DNA of 57,785 bases from Bacteroidaceae bacterium (GTDB lineage: Bacteria; Bacteroidota; Bacteroidia; Bacteroidales; Bacteroidaceae), in NCBI GenBank assembly GCA_017526905.1, contig JAFXQT010000045.1:1-57785 (forward strand), read 5' to 3'. The notes beneath the pieces were generated by a model. It saw only the letters and a program-made list of their open reading frames with translations, was not told where the DNA came from and ran no database searches. Numbering within the stretch: position 1 is the first letter of the stretch; each line of letters starts with the position of its first letter. A program made the translations under genes and the position numbers. This document shows positions 44,323-52,927 of the stretch, piece after piece.

Positions 44323-44331
44323 GACAGAGAT

Positions 44332-45351
44332 ATGGGACTTTTTTCCTTTACTAAAGAGATTGCTATGGATCTCGGAACGGCCAATACCATCATCCTTGCC
44401 GATGGCAAGATCGTGGTAAACGAGCCTTCCGTAGTAGCCTTGGACCGACACACCGACAAGATGATTGCTGTGGGTGAGAAGGCCAAGCTGATGTATGAGA
44501 AGACACACGACAACATCCGCACCATCCGTCCGCTGCGCGATGGTGTGATTGCCGACTTTGATGCCTGCGAGCAGATGATGCGCGGGTTGATCAAGATGGT
44601 GCACACAGGCAACCGCCTGTTCACGCCCCAGCTGCGCATGGTGATTGGCGTGCCTTCCGGCTCGACCGAGGTGGAACTGCGTGCCGTGCGCGACAGCGCA
44701 GAACATGCCGGTGGCCGCGAGGTGTATCTGATTTACGAGCCAATGGCGGCTGCCATCGGTATCGGACTGGACGTGGTGGCACCGCAGGGCAACATGATTG
44801 TTGACATAGGCGGTGGCAGCACGGAGATTGCCGTCATATCGCTGGGTGGCATCGTGGCCGACAAGAGCCTGCGCATCGCAGGCGACGACCTCACTGCCGA
44901 CATTCAGGATTATATGAGCCGCCAGCACAACGTGAAGGTGAGCGAGCGCATGGCCGAGCGCATCAAGATAAACGTGGGCGCAGCCCTGACCGACCTGGGC
45001 GAGAATGCCCCCGAGGACTTCGTGGTGCACGGCCCGAACCGCATCACATCGCTGCCCATGGAGGTGCCTGTATGCTACCAGGAGATTGCACACTGCCTGG
45101 AGAAGACCATTGCACGCATCGAGACCGCCGTGCTGGACGCACTGGCCGACACGCCCCCCGAGCTGTATGCCGATATCGTGCAGAACGGCATCTACCTCAC
45201 TGGCGGCGGCGCACTGCTGCGCGGTCTGGACAAGCGCCTGACCGACAAGATCAACATCCCGTTCCACGTGGCCGAGGACCCGCTGCTCAGCGTGGCCAAG
45301 GGCACCGGGGTGGCGCTGAAGAATATCCACAACTTCTCTTTCTTGATGTAG
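44332..45351 (+). CDS. mreB: rod shape-determining actin-like protein MreB
   Basis: A 339-residue bacterial actin that organises lateral wall synthesis at the inner membrane. Phosphate-1 motif DLGTANTIIL, IVNEPSVVA-type block (VVNEPSVVALD), phosphate-2 VDIGGGSTEIAVISLGGIV and adenosine motif TGGGALLRGLDKRL are all present. The N-terminus MGLFSFTKEIAMDLG is usual. First gene of mreBCD-mrdA-rodA, with a heptamer repeat as leader. Confidence 0.97.
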   Translation: MGLFSFTKEIAMDLGTANTIILADGKIVVNEPSVVALDRHTDKMIAVGEKAKLMYEKTHDNIRTIRPLRDGVIADFDACEQMMRGLIKMVHTGNRLFTPQLRMVIGVPSGSTEVELRAVRDSAEHAGGREVYLIYEPMAAAIGIGLDVVAPQGNMIVDIGGGSTEIAVISLGGIVADKSLRIAGDDLTADIQDYMSRQHNVKVSERMAERIKINVGAALTDLGENAPEDFVVHGPNRITSLPMEVPVCYQEIAHCLEKTIARIETAVLDALADTPPELYADIVQNGIYLTGGGALLRGLDKRLTDKINIPFHVAEDPLLSVAKGTGVALKNIHNFSFLM

Positions 45352-45374
45352 GATGAGGCTATAGCCGTCGGCGC

Positions 45375-46229
45375 ATGAAAGCACTGCTCGAATTCTTCTC
45401 CAGATATAACCACTGGATATTGTTCGTCGTACTGGAAGGGCTCAGTTTAATGATGCTCTTCCAGTTCAATCATTACCATGCCAGTGTGTGGGCTACCACG
45501 GCCAATGTCGTGGTGGGGAAGGTGGATGAATGGGAGCAGGAAGCGCTGAAGTTCATCACGCTGAGCCAGGCCAACCAGCAACTGACACGCCGGAACGCCG
45601 TGCTGGAGTACAACCTGAACGAGATGAGCCGTCGGCTGACTGAGCTGACACATGACAGCAGCTACACCGAGCTGAAGCAGCGCGAGCGCATAGAGGGCCT
45701 GACCCTCGTGCCGGCAAAGGTGGTGACAAACAGCGTGATGAAGCGTGACAACTTCATGACCATCAACAAAGGCGAGGCCGACGGCATCCGCCCGGAGATG
45801 GGCGTGGTGTGTGGCACGGGTGTAGTGGGCATCATTTATATGACATCGGCCCATTACAGCATTGTGCTGCCGCTGCTGAACAGCAAGTCGCGCATCAGCT
45901 GCCGCCTGCGTGGCTCCAACTACTTCGGCTACCTGCGCTGGGACGGGCGCCACCCGCTGTATGTGCTGCTGGACGACATACCCCGCCACGCCCATTTCAA
46001 GGTGGGCGATATCGTCGAGACCAGTGGCTTCTCGTCGGTGTTCCCGCCGGGCCTCTTCGTGGGCAAGGTGGGCAAGATCGAGGATAGCGAGGACGGCCTC
46101 AGTTTCCAGCTGTGCGTGCAGCTGGGGGTTGACATGGCCACCTTGCAGGACGTGAATGTGGTGACACAGGAGTTCCAGCCCGAGGTGAAGGAGCTGGAGC
46201 AGAAACTGGACTCCATACAGCAGCAATAG
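45375..46229 (+). CDS. mreC: rod shape-determining protein MreC
   Basis: A 284-residue protein with one N-terminal membrane span (WILFVVLEGLSLMMLFQF), a coiled coil (~55-90, LSQANQQLTRRNAVLEYNLN) and a periplasmic beta domain (DNFMTINKGEADGIRPEMGV, GTGVVGIIYMTSAHYSIVLP, VETSGFSSVFPPGLFVGKV). It links MreB to the elongation synthases. 23 bp after mreB. Confidence 0.95.
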   Translation: MKALLEFFSRYNHWILFVVLEGLSLMMLFQFNHYHASVWATTANVVVGKVDEWEQEALKFITLSQANQQLTRRNAVLEYNLNEMSRRLTELTHDSSYTELKQRERIEGLTLVPAKVVTNSVMKRDNFMTINKGEADGIRPEMGVVCGTGVVGIIYMTSAHYSIVLPLLNSKSRISCRLRGSNYFGYLRWDGRHPLYVLLDDIPRHAHFKVGDIVETSGFSSVFPPGLFVGKVGKIEDSEDGLSFQLCVQLGVDMATLQDVNVVTQEFQPEVKELEQKLDSIQQQ

Positions 46230-46264
46230 GCTCTTCACCCCGCACAACGTAAACGCACAGGACA

Positions 46265-46777
46265 ATGATAACGACATTCCTACAGCGCCTCTTGTGGCTG
46301 GCTATCTTGGTGGCCTTGCAGTTGGTAGTGTTCAACCACATCCATCTGTTCGGCTATGCCACGCCGCTGGTGTTTGTCTATTTCGTGACCCTCTTCCCGC
46401 TGGGCACCTCGCATTGGAATATCCTTTTGTGGGCGTTTGCCTGTGGCATGCTGGCCGACATCACCACCCTCACGCCGGGCGTGGGGGCTGCCGCCATGAC
46501 ACTGACGGCCTTGGTCCAGCCGCCGCTGCTCGAAGCCATGCGCCCCAAGGATGCCCCCGAGGACATGCGGGCCACCTTCCACACGCTGGGTTTCTGGCAC
46601 TACGTCTATTATTGTGGCTTGCTGGTCACTGTATTCACGCTGGCCTACTTCCTGCTGCAATTCTTCAACTTCTTCCACCTGGAGGATATGGCCATTTCAT
46701 GGGCAAGCAGCCTGATGCTGACGTGGCTGGTGTGCATACTGCTGGAGCATGTGCGTGGCGGCAAGAAGGAAGAGTGA
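46265..46777 (+). CDS. mreD: rod shape-determining protein MreD
   Basis: A 170-residue inner-membrane protein with about five hydrophobic segments (LLWLAILVALQLVVF; LVFVYFVTLFPLG; ILLWAFACGMLADITTL; YYCGLLVTVFTLAYFLL; LMLTWLVCILLEHV). FNHIHLFGYATPLVFVYFV is typical of Bacteroidales MreD. It sits between mreC and mrdA as usual, 35 bp after mreC. Confidence 0.9.
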   Translation: MITTFLQRLLWLAILVALQLVVFNHIHLFGYATPLVFVYFVTLFPLGTSHWNILLWAFACGMLADITTLTPGVGAAAMTLTALVQPPLLEAMRPKDAPEDMRATFHTLGFWHYVYYCGLLVTVFTLAYFLLQFFNFFHLEDMAISWASSLMLTWLVCILLEHVRGGKKEE

Positions 46778-46884
46778 CAAGGCTTTGACACATGAACAAT
46801 TTAACGCACCCGACGCACTGACGGATTTCCGTGTAACCTGAAACGGCATCGCGTATCAACGGCTCAACATTGAGGAGAGACTAT

Positions 46885-48738
46885 ATGGAAGATTATCAGC
46901 TGAGCAAACGTAAGTATGTACTGGGGCTGGCCGCCATCGTCGTGGTGGCCATCTATATCGCGCGTCTGTTTATGTTGCAGATGACATCGGACGACTACAA
47001 GACCAAGGCCGACTCCAACGCCTTGATGAAGCGCATCCAGTATCCGGCGCGTGGTGCCATTATGGATCGCAAGGGCAAGCTGCTGGTGTATAATCAGCCT
47101 GCCTACGACATCATGGTCGTGATGCAGGAGCAGCTCGGGGTGGATACGCTGGATCTGTGCGAGAGCCTGGGCATAGATACGGCCTGGTACCGCCGTCGCA
47201 TGGCGGAAATCAAGGATTCCCGACGGAACCCTGGCTACTCGCGCCACACGCAGCAGGTGTTCATGAGCCAGCTCTCGGTGGAAGAGTTCAGCCAGTTCCA
47301 GGAAAAGCTGTTCCGCTTTCCCGGCTTCTACATACAGAAACGAAGCATCAGGCAGTACAAGTACCCCTATGCCGCACACATCCTGGGCGACGTGGCCGAG
47401 GTGTCGCCCCATGACATCGAGGCTGCCGAGGACCACTACTATCAGAGCGGCGACTATATAGGCAAGCAGGGTGTGGAGCGCAGCTATGAGAAACAACTGC
47501 GCGGGGTGAAGGGCTCGGAGATACTGCTGCGCGATGTGCACGGGCGCATCAAGGGGCGCTATAAGGACGGGCAGTTCGATGTGAGCCCCGTGCCCGGCAA
47601 GAACCTCACGCTGAGCATCGACCTGGACCTGCAGGCCTTGGGCGAGCGGCTGATGCAGCACAAACTGGGCTCGATAGTGGCTATCGAACCCTCGACCGGC
47701 GAGATACTCTGCATGGTCAATGCCCCCTCCTACGATCCTCGCCTCATGGAAGGGCGGCAGCGTGGCAAGACCCAGTTGGAGCTGGCCAAGGATCCGATGA
47801 AGCCTTTGCTGAATCGCTCTATCTCGGGCACCTATCCGCCAGGCTCCACGTTCAAGACCTCGCAGGCACTCACCTTCCTCACGGAAGGCATCATCACGCC
47901 GCAGACCGCTTATCCCTGTTCCGGCGGCTTCCGCTATGGCCGCCTCAAGGTGGGCTGCCACGGGCATGGGTCGCCCCTGCCGCTGATCCCCGCCATCGGC
48001 ACCTCGTGCAACGGCTACTTCTGCTGGGGCTTGTATCACATGTTGGGCAATCGCCAGAAATACCCCACTGTTCAGGATGCCATGTCGCGGTGGCGCGACT
48101 ACATGGTCAGTATGGGCTTTGGCTACCGGCTGGGGGTGGATCTGCCCGGCGAGAACCGCGGCATGATTCCGAATGCCGATTATTACGACGAGCATTATCA
48201 TGGCTCGTGGAACGCGCTTACCATCATATCCATCGCCATAGGCCAGGGCGAGGTTACGCTCACACCCCTGCAGATAGCCAACCTCGGCGCCACCATCGCC
48301 AACCGGGGATGGTTCATCACCCCGCATGTGGTGCATGAGATTCAGAACGAACCGCTCGATTCCATCTATACCACCCGTCGCTACACCATGGCCAGCCGTC
48401 AGGCTTATGAAGCAGTGGTCGATGGCATGCAGCGGGCTGTGGATGGCGGCACCTGCCGCGCCGCCCACAACCCGTGGTATGTGACGTGCGGCAAGACGGG
48501 CACCGCGCAGAACCGCGGCTACGATCACTCGGCATTCATGGGCTTCGCCCCGCGCGACAACCCAAAGATAGCCATTGCCGTGTATGTGGAGAACGGCGGC
48601 TACGGCGCACATTTCGGTGTGCCCATCGGCGCGCTGATGATGGAGCAGTACATCAACGGCCATCTCTCCGAGGCATCCAAGGCCAAGGCCGATGCCTTTG
48701 CTGCCAAGCATATCTCGTATGGGAACTATGTGCGATAG
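46885..48738 (+). CDS. mrdA: penicillin-binding protein 2 (elongation transpeptidase)
   Basis: A 617-residue class B PBP with an N-terminal membrane span (YVLGLAAIVVVAIYIARLFM), pedestal domain and transpeptidase. Catalytic SxxK is S321 in GSTFK; the SxN motif is SCN in AIGTSCNGYF; K537-T-G lies in CGKTGTAQN. It cross-links peptidoglycan for side-wall growth. ATG at 46885 has a GAGGAG stretch upstream; the TTG at 46870 in frame is less likely. Gap from mreD is 107 bp with no clear promoter. Confidence 0.96.
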   Translation: MEDYQLSKRKYVLGLAAIVVVAIYIARLFMLQMTSDDYKTKADSNALMKRIQYPARGAIMDRKGKLLVYNQPAYDIMVVMQEQLGVDTLDLCESLGIDTAWYRRRMAEIKDSRRNPGYSRHTQQVFMSQLSVEEFSQFQEKLFRFPGFYIQKRSIRQYKYPYAAHILGDVAEVSPHDIEAAEDHYYQSGDYIGKQGVERSYEKQLRGVKGSEILLRDVHGRIKGRYKDGQFDVSPVPGKNLTLSIDLDLQALGERLMQHKLGSIVAIEPSTGEILCMVNAPSYDPRLMEGRQRGKTQLELAKDPMKPLLNRSISGTYPPGSTFKTSQALTFLTEGIITPQTAYPCSGGFRYGRLKVGCHGHGSPLPLIPAIGTSCNGYFCWGLYHMLGNRQKYPTVQDAMSRWRDYMVSMGFGYRLGVDLPGENRGMIPNADYYDEHYHGSWNALTIISIAIGQGEVTLTPLQIANLGATIANRGWFITPHVVHEIQNEPLDSIYTTRRYTMASRQAYEAVVDGMQRAVDGGTCRAAHNPWYVTCGKTGTAQNRGYDHSAFMGFAPRDNPKIAIAVYVENGGYGAHFGVPIGALMMEQYINGHLSEASKAKADAFAAKHISYGNYVR

Positions 48739-48777
48739 GAAAAGAAGAGGTGCATAAAGCATAAAGGAGGAATCAAC

Positions 48778-50280
48778 GTGCAGAAGAAGAAGAAAGGCAT
48801 TTTCGGCAGTATTGACTGGCTGACCATTATCCTGTTCCTGGTGCTGCTGGCGCTGGGGTGGGGCACTATTTGCGGTGCGTGCTATGATTTCGACGGCATG
48901 GACAACCTGCTGTCGCTGTCCACCCGCACGGGCATGCAGGCGTTGTGGATAGGAGTGTCGGTCGTGGTGGCGTTTGTCATCATGCTGACCGACGACCGTA
49001 TCTTCGATGCTTTCTCGTTCATTATTTATGCGGCTATGATGGTGCTACTGTTTGTTACACCTTTTGTGGCCAACGATATCCACGGCTCGCTTTCGTGGAT
49101 AAAGGTTGGTCCATTCAGCCTGCAGCCGGCCGAATTTGCCAAGTTTGCCACCTCGCTGGCCATAGCTAAGTTTATGAGTAGCTATGGCTTCTCGCTGATG
49201 GGCTCGTGGCGGAACATGCTGGGCAGTTTCCTGCTGATACTGTTGCCCATGGGCCTGATTGTGCTGCAGCGTGAAACGGGTTCGGCCCTGGTCTATTTCA
49301 GCCTCTTTCTGATGCTCTACCGCGAGGGCTTGCCAGGCTCCATCCTCTTCGCTGGCGTGTCGGCTGTGCTTTATTTCGTCATAGGCATCCGCTATGCCGA
49401 CACGCTGATATTCAACCACAGCACCAGCCTCGGCACCTTCCTGGTGCTGCTGATGATCCTTATCTTTACGGTGGGCATGCTCTATACCTATGCGCCCAGT
49501 GCCAAGGACGGCGACCATGTGGCACGCACCCGCAGCTACACACCGCTGATCAATGTGGCGGTGTACGGCTTCGGCACGGTGCTGCTGTCCACACTCTTCT
49601 GTTTGTATGTGCGTCCGTTCAACGCGGCCATCCTCATCATGGCCGTGCTGATAGTGCTGGCGTTCTATCTGATAGTGAGAGGCTTGGTGGACCATCTGTA
49701 CCGCTACTGCTACATCGGCTTGTTTGCGTTGGGCAGCCTGGCCTTCTTTTTCTCGGCACATACCATATTATATAAGGTGTTGGAGGACCACCAACAGAAA
49801 CGAGTGCTGGTGTTGTTGGGCCTGAAGGACGACCCCAAGGGCACGGGCTACAATGTGATACAGGCGCAGATAGCCATTGGCTCGGGCGGCTTGGAGGGCA
49901 AGGGCTTTCTGAACGGTACGCAGACGAAGCTGAAGTATGTGCCCGAGCAGGAAACCGACTTCATCTTTTGCACGGTGGGCGAGGAGCAGGGCTTCATAGG
50001 CTCGTCGGTGGTGCTGGTCCTGTTCCTGGTGTTGCTGCTGCGCATTATCCAAGTGGCCGAGCGGCAACCATACGCTTTCGGGCGGGTCTATGGCTATTGT
50101 GTGTTTTCCATCTTCTTCTTCCATGTCCTCATCAATATCGGCATGGTGCTGGGCTTGGCCCCTGTGATTGGTATTCCGCTGCCTTTCTTCAGCTACGGAG
50201 GCAGCAGCCTGTTGGGCTTCACGATGCTGCTGTTTGTGTTATTGCGCATTGATGCGGGGCGCAACAGGCAGGAGCGCTGA
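48778..50280 (+). CDS. rodA: rod shape-determining glycosyltransferase RodA (SEDS)
   Basis: A 500-residue polytopic peptidoglycan polymerase partnered with PBP2. SEDS signatures: GSLSWIKVGPFSLQPAEFAK (catalytic-side block), PKGTGYNVIQAQIAIGSGG, EQETDFIFCTVGEEQGF and the C-terminal PLPFFSYGGSSLLGFTM. The start is GTG at 48778, placed by AAGGAGG 8 bp upstream, a clear ribosome-binding site. It is longer than E. coli RodA (370) through an extra central stretch with more membrane segments (~residues 210-330), as is usual in this phylum. Its last 42 bp overlap gldH on the other strand. Confidence 0.95.
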   Translation: MQKKKKGIFGSIDWLTIILFLVLLALGWGTICGACYDFDGMDNLLSLSTRTGMQALWIGVSVVVAFVIMLTDDRIFDAFSFIIYAAMMVLLFVTPFVANDIHGSLSWIKVGPFSLQPAEFAKFATSLAIAKFMSSYGFSLMGSWRNMLGSFLLILLPMGLIVLQRETGSALVYFSLFLMLYREGLPGSILFAGVSAVLYFVIGIRYADTLIFNHSTSLGTFLVLLMILIFTVGMLYTYAPSAKDGDHVARTRSYTPLINVAVYGFGTVLLSTLFCLYVRPFNAAILIMAVLIVLAFYLIVRGLVDHLYRYCYIGLFALGSLAFFFSAHTILYKVLEDHQQKRVLVLLGLKDDPKGTGYNVIQAQIAIGSGGLEGKGFLNGTQTKLKYVPEQETDFIFCTVGEEQGFIGSSVVLVLFLVLLLRIIQVAERQPYAFGRVYGYCVFSIFFFHVLINIGMVLGLAPVIGIPLPFFSYGGSSLLGFTMLLFVLLRIDAGRNRQER

Positions 50281-50724
50281 GCGCGGCTCCACCTTGATGC
50301 CCACCTCGGTCACGCCGGCCACGGCAAACGGCTGCATGGCGTGATACACCAGCAACTGGGCGTTGGGCATGCCGATCCTGAGCCGTCGCACGGGGTGTTC
50401 AGCCTCGTGCAGGATGCTGCCAGAGGTGAGCCAGTTGCCCTCCAGATCGGTCAGTAGCAGGTGCACGGTGTCGCGTGCCACCGTGTCGGTGCGTTGCTCC
50501 ACCACTACCCACAGGTCCTGATAGGCCAGTTGGTTGGTGCAGCGCACCCCCAGCGACACCAGACACTCCTGCGTGTCGGGCAGGCATGGCAGGTCAAAGC
50601 GGAGCGTGTCCGTGCGCTGCCATTGCTGGCAGTCGATGGGTTGGTATGTGTAGGAGATGGCTTGTGGCCGGCAGGCCAGCAACAGGGTGGCGGCGCACAA
50701 GGCCGATAGCATTTTAAGCTTCAT
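50239..50724 (-). CDS. gldH: gliding-motility-type lipoprotein GldH
   Basis: A 161-residue lipoprotein: signal MKLKMLSALCAATLLLAC with Cys18 as the lipid site. A single beta domain follows (SYTYQPIDCQQWQRTDTLRF, LGVRCTNQLAYQDLWVVVEQ, VHLLLTDLEGNWLTSG), as in GldH. GldH is needed for gliding in Flavobacteria and occurs widely in non-gliding Bacteroidales, where its role is unclear. The start overlaps the ricT stop by 11 bp, and its 3' end overlaps rodA by 42 bp on the opposite strand. Order holB-ricT-gldH is familiar for the order. Confidence 0.88.
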   Translation of the reverse strand: MKLKMLSALCAATLLLACRPQAISYTYQPIDCQQWQRTDTLRFDLPCLPDTQECLVSLGVRCTNQLAYQDLWVVVEQRTDTVARDTVHLLLTDLEGNWLTSGSILHEAEHPVRRLRIGMPNAQLLVYHAMQPFAVAGVTEVGIKVEPRSALLPVAPRINAQ

Positions 50725-51826
50725 TTTTCGGTTGTGCCGGCCGTGGCTTCTTCTTTTTCTTCTTCTTCCGTTTGTCAAAGCGGGTCAGGTCGTCCTGCGT
50801 GGCCAGGTCCACAGGTTTCTGCGGTGCCCGCTCGACGCTGTTGTCCAGCGTGTCGGGCTTCTCGCCCTGCTTGTTCATGTTCACGATTTCCAGCGCCCGC
50901 TGTGCCGTGATGGTGGTCAGGTTGCTGGCCAGGCGCTTGTCGGTGGAGTAGGTGACCAGTCCTGCCAGGATGTCGGCCTTGAAGTAGTAGTAGTCGCCCT
51001 CCATGGTGGTGAGCACGACCTCGCGCGACGGGAGTCGGCGCGATGCTTCGATATACTGGTCCACCTCGTAATTCATGCAGCATTTCAGCTTGGCACACTG
51101 TCCGGCCAGTTTCTGCGGGTTGAGGCTCAGGTCCTGGAAGCGTGCGGCGGCGGTGCTCACGCTGTTGAAGTTCTTCACCCATGTGCAGCAGCACAGCTCG
51201 CGCCCGCACGGGCCGAAGCCGCCAATGCGTCCGGCTTCCTGCCGGGCACCGATCTGCTTCATCTCAATGCGCACGTGGAAGGTGTCGGCCAGAACTTTGA
51301 TCAGCTGGCGGAAGTCCACGCGCCCGTCGGCAATATAGTAGAAGATGGCCTTGTTGCCGTCGCCTTGGTACTCCACGTCGCCTATCTTCATCTCCAGTCC
51401 CAGTTCCTTGGCAATCTGGCGCGACTGTATCATGGTGGCGTGCTCGCGGCTCTTGGCCTCTTCATACTTCTCCATGTCCACCGGTCGTGCCTTGCGGTAG
51501 ATGCGCTTGATGTCGTCCATGCTGCGCAGGTTGGCCTTGCGCACTTGCAGTTCAACCAGGCGCCCGGTCAGCGTCACGGTGCCTATGTCGTGCCCTGGCG
51601 ATGCCTCCACGGCCACGATGTCGCCTTTGGCCAGGTCCAAGTGGTTCTCGTTATGATAGTAGCCCTTGCGCGTGTTCTTGAACTGCACCTCCACCAGGTC
51701 GGTCACCTCGGCATTGTCGGGCAGGTCGGCCAGGTAGTCGTACGAGTTCAGCTGGTGGCAGCAGGGCGAGCAGCCTTTGCTGCAGATGCCGCGCTCGGCG
51801 CCGTTGAGCGTGTATTTGGTTTCCAT
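50714..51826 (-). CDS. ricT: PSP1-domain protein (RicT/YaaT family)
   Basis: A 370-residue protein of the PSP1/RicT family; in Bacillus RicT joins an Fe-S complex affecting RNase Y. N-terminal cysteines (CSKGCSPCCHQLN), PSP1 core (VEVQFKNTRKGYYHN, DIVAVEASPGHDIGTV), and the cysteine-rich block FGPCGRELCCCTW...CAKLKCCMNYE are present. A lysine-rich tail (DKRKKKKKKKPRP) ends the protein. The long frame up to 52819 is only read-through opposite holB coding; the ATG at 51826 lies 2 bp past the holB stop. Confidence 0.9.
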   Translation of the reverse strand: METKYTLNGAERGICSKGCSPCCHQLNSYDYLADLPDNAEVTDLVEVQFKNTRKGYYHNENHLDLAKGDIVAVEASPGHDIGTVTLTGRLVELQVRKANLRSMDDIKRIYRKARPVDMEKYEEAKSREHATMIQSRQIAKELGLEMKIGDVEYQGDGNKAIFYYIADGRVDFRQLIKVLADTFHVRIEMKQIGARQEAGRIGGFGPCGRELCCCTWVKNFNSVSTAAARFQDLSLNPQKLAGQCAKLKCCMNYEVDQYIEASRRLPSREVVLTTMEGDYYYFKADILAGLVTYSTDKRLASNLTTITAQRALEIVNMNKQGEKPDTLDNSVERAPQKPVDLATQDDLTRFDKRKKKKKKKPRPAQPKNEA

Positions 51827-51828
51827 GT

Positions 51829-52875
51829 TTATTGTATGAGTAATACGATGATTTGTAGTGCCAGGTCGAAGAACACCATGCGTGCGTTCACGTTCTGGCT
51901 GATATCTGTTTCGGCGCGTGCGAACTCCTCCATGATGGGAATTACGTTGCGCTCGTTGATGAATCGTGCAAAGTTCTTTGAGAAGGCTGCTTCCGTCGGC
52001 GTGAGCCGCACCAGTTCGGGGCGTTGGAAGTTGAACATGAAGTTCTCTCGCAGCAGGTGCTGGCAGTAGGTCAGGAACTGCTTTTGCCGCTCGCGCCCCA
52101 GGCCGGCCATGTGGTTGGACCAGTCGCGCAGGTCCTTGACCTTGCGCTGGTAGCTCAGCCGCATCAGCATCACAAAGAGGTCGAAGCTCTCCATGTCCTC
52201 GCGTGGTGGGTGGGCCTGGTTGTATTCTTCGGGCGAGAGTGGCGGCACGTAGATCTGCTGCGTGCGGCTCAGGATGGTGCCCAGCACCTTGTCGGCCTCC
52301 TCGCTCACCATGATGAAGTGTGTGCCGGCGGGTGGCTCCTCGATGATTTTCAGCAGTTTGTTGGCGGTGTCGGCATTCATCTTCTCCGGCAGCCACACCA
52401 CCATCACCTTGCGCCCTCCCTGGTTGCTCTTCAGGGCCAGCTTGCGCTGAATGTTGTCGGCCTCGGCCACGTAGTAGGTGGCCTGCTGGTTCTCGGCCTT
52501 CATGTCGGCCAGCCAGTCGTTCAGGTCGAAGTAGATGCCGCCGAGCAGGCGCCGGCGCCACTCCTTGATGTAGAAGTCGGACAGTGCATCCTTCGCGTCC
52601 TTGATCTTCGTGCCCCGCACGATGGGGAAGGTGAAGTGCAGGTCGGGGTGCTCGAACTTGCGTGCCATGTGGCATGAGTTGCACTCGCCGCACGGCGTGC
52701 CGTCGGCCTGCGGGTGTTCGCACAACAACAGGGTGGCGTAGGCCACAGCCAGACCCAGCTTGCCCGCCCCTTGCGGACCGCGCAGCATCAGCGCGTGGGG
52801 TATGCGCCCCGCTTGCCATTCGGCGATGAGCCGCTGCTTGGTTTCAGCCTGTCCTATGATGTTGTCGAAGGTCAT
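51829..52875 (-). CDS. holB: DNA polymerase III delta' subunit (clamp loader)
   Basis: A 348-residue AAA+ family protein. FDNIIGQAETKQRLIAEW begins it; RGPQGAGKLGLA is the P-loop-like site, followed by zinc cysteines (CEHPQADGTPCGECNSC). KVMVVWLPEKMN and the sensor-like ILSRTQQIYVPPL follow. The C-terminal collar region is diverged as usual. Delta' is part of the clamp loader. It is first in holB-ricT-gldH, with a pyrimidine-rich heptamer array just upstream. Confidence 0.92.
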   Translation of the reverse strand: MTFDNIIGQAETKQRLIAEWQAGRIPHALMLRGPQGAGKLGLAVAYATLLLCEHPQADGTPCGECNSCHMARKFEHPDLHFTFPIVRGTKIKDAKDALSDFYIKEWRRRLLGGIYFDLNDWLADMKAENQQATYYVAEADNIQRKLALKSNQGGRKVMVVWLPEKMNADTANKLLKIIEEPPAGTHFIMVSEEADKVLGTILSRTQQIYVPPLSPEEYNQAHPPREDMESFDLFVMLMRLSYQRKVKDLRDWSNHMAGLGRERQKQFLTYCQHLLRENFMFNFQRPELVRLTPTEAAFSKNFARFINERNVIPIMEEFARAETDISQNVNARMVFFDLALQIIVLLIQ

Positions 52876-52885
52876 TGTCCAGCCG

Positions 52886-52927
52886 TATCTCTTAGCTCTT
52901 ATCTCTTATCTCTTCTCTCTTATCTCT
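52886..52927. repeat. heptanucleotide repeat between metF and holB, 6 units
   Basis: ATCTCTT, AGCTCTT, ATCTCTT, ATCTCTT, CTCTCTT and ATCTCTC in strict 7-bp register fill almost the whole 51-bp gap. On the holB mRNA strand it is a purine-rich AAGAGAT repeat just before the start codon, where it could act as a multi-copy ribosome-binding-like tract. Confidence 0.85.

Noticed and set aside
43654-44331. purH truncated by a frameshift
   Set aside because: The protein ends at the natural domain border and no transformylase-like sequence is found in any frame before mreB.
50714-52819. 701-residue version of the PSP1 protein
   Set aside because: The first 331 codons lie in the wrong frame of holB; the true start is the ATG at 51826, 2 bp after the holB stop.
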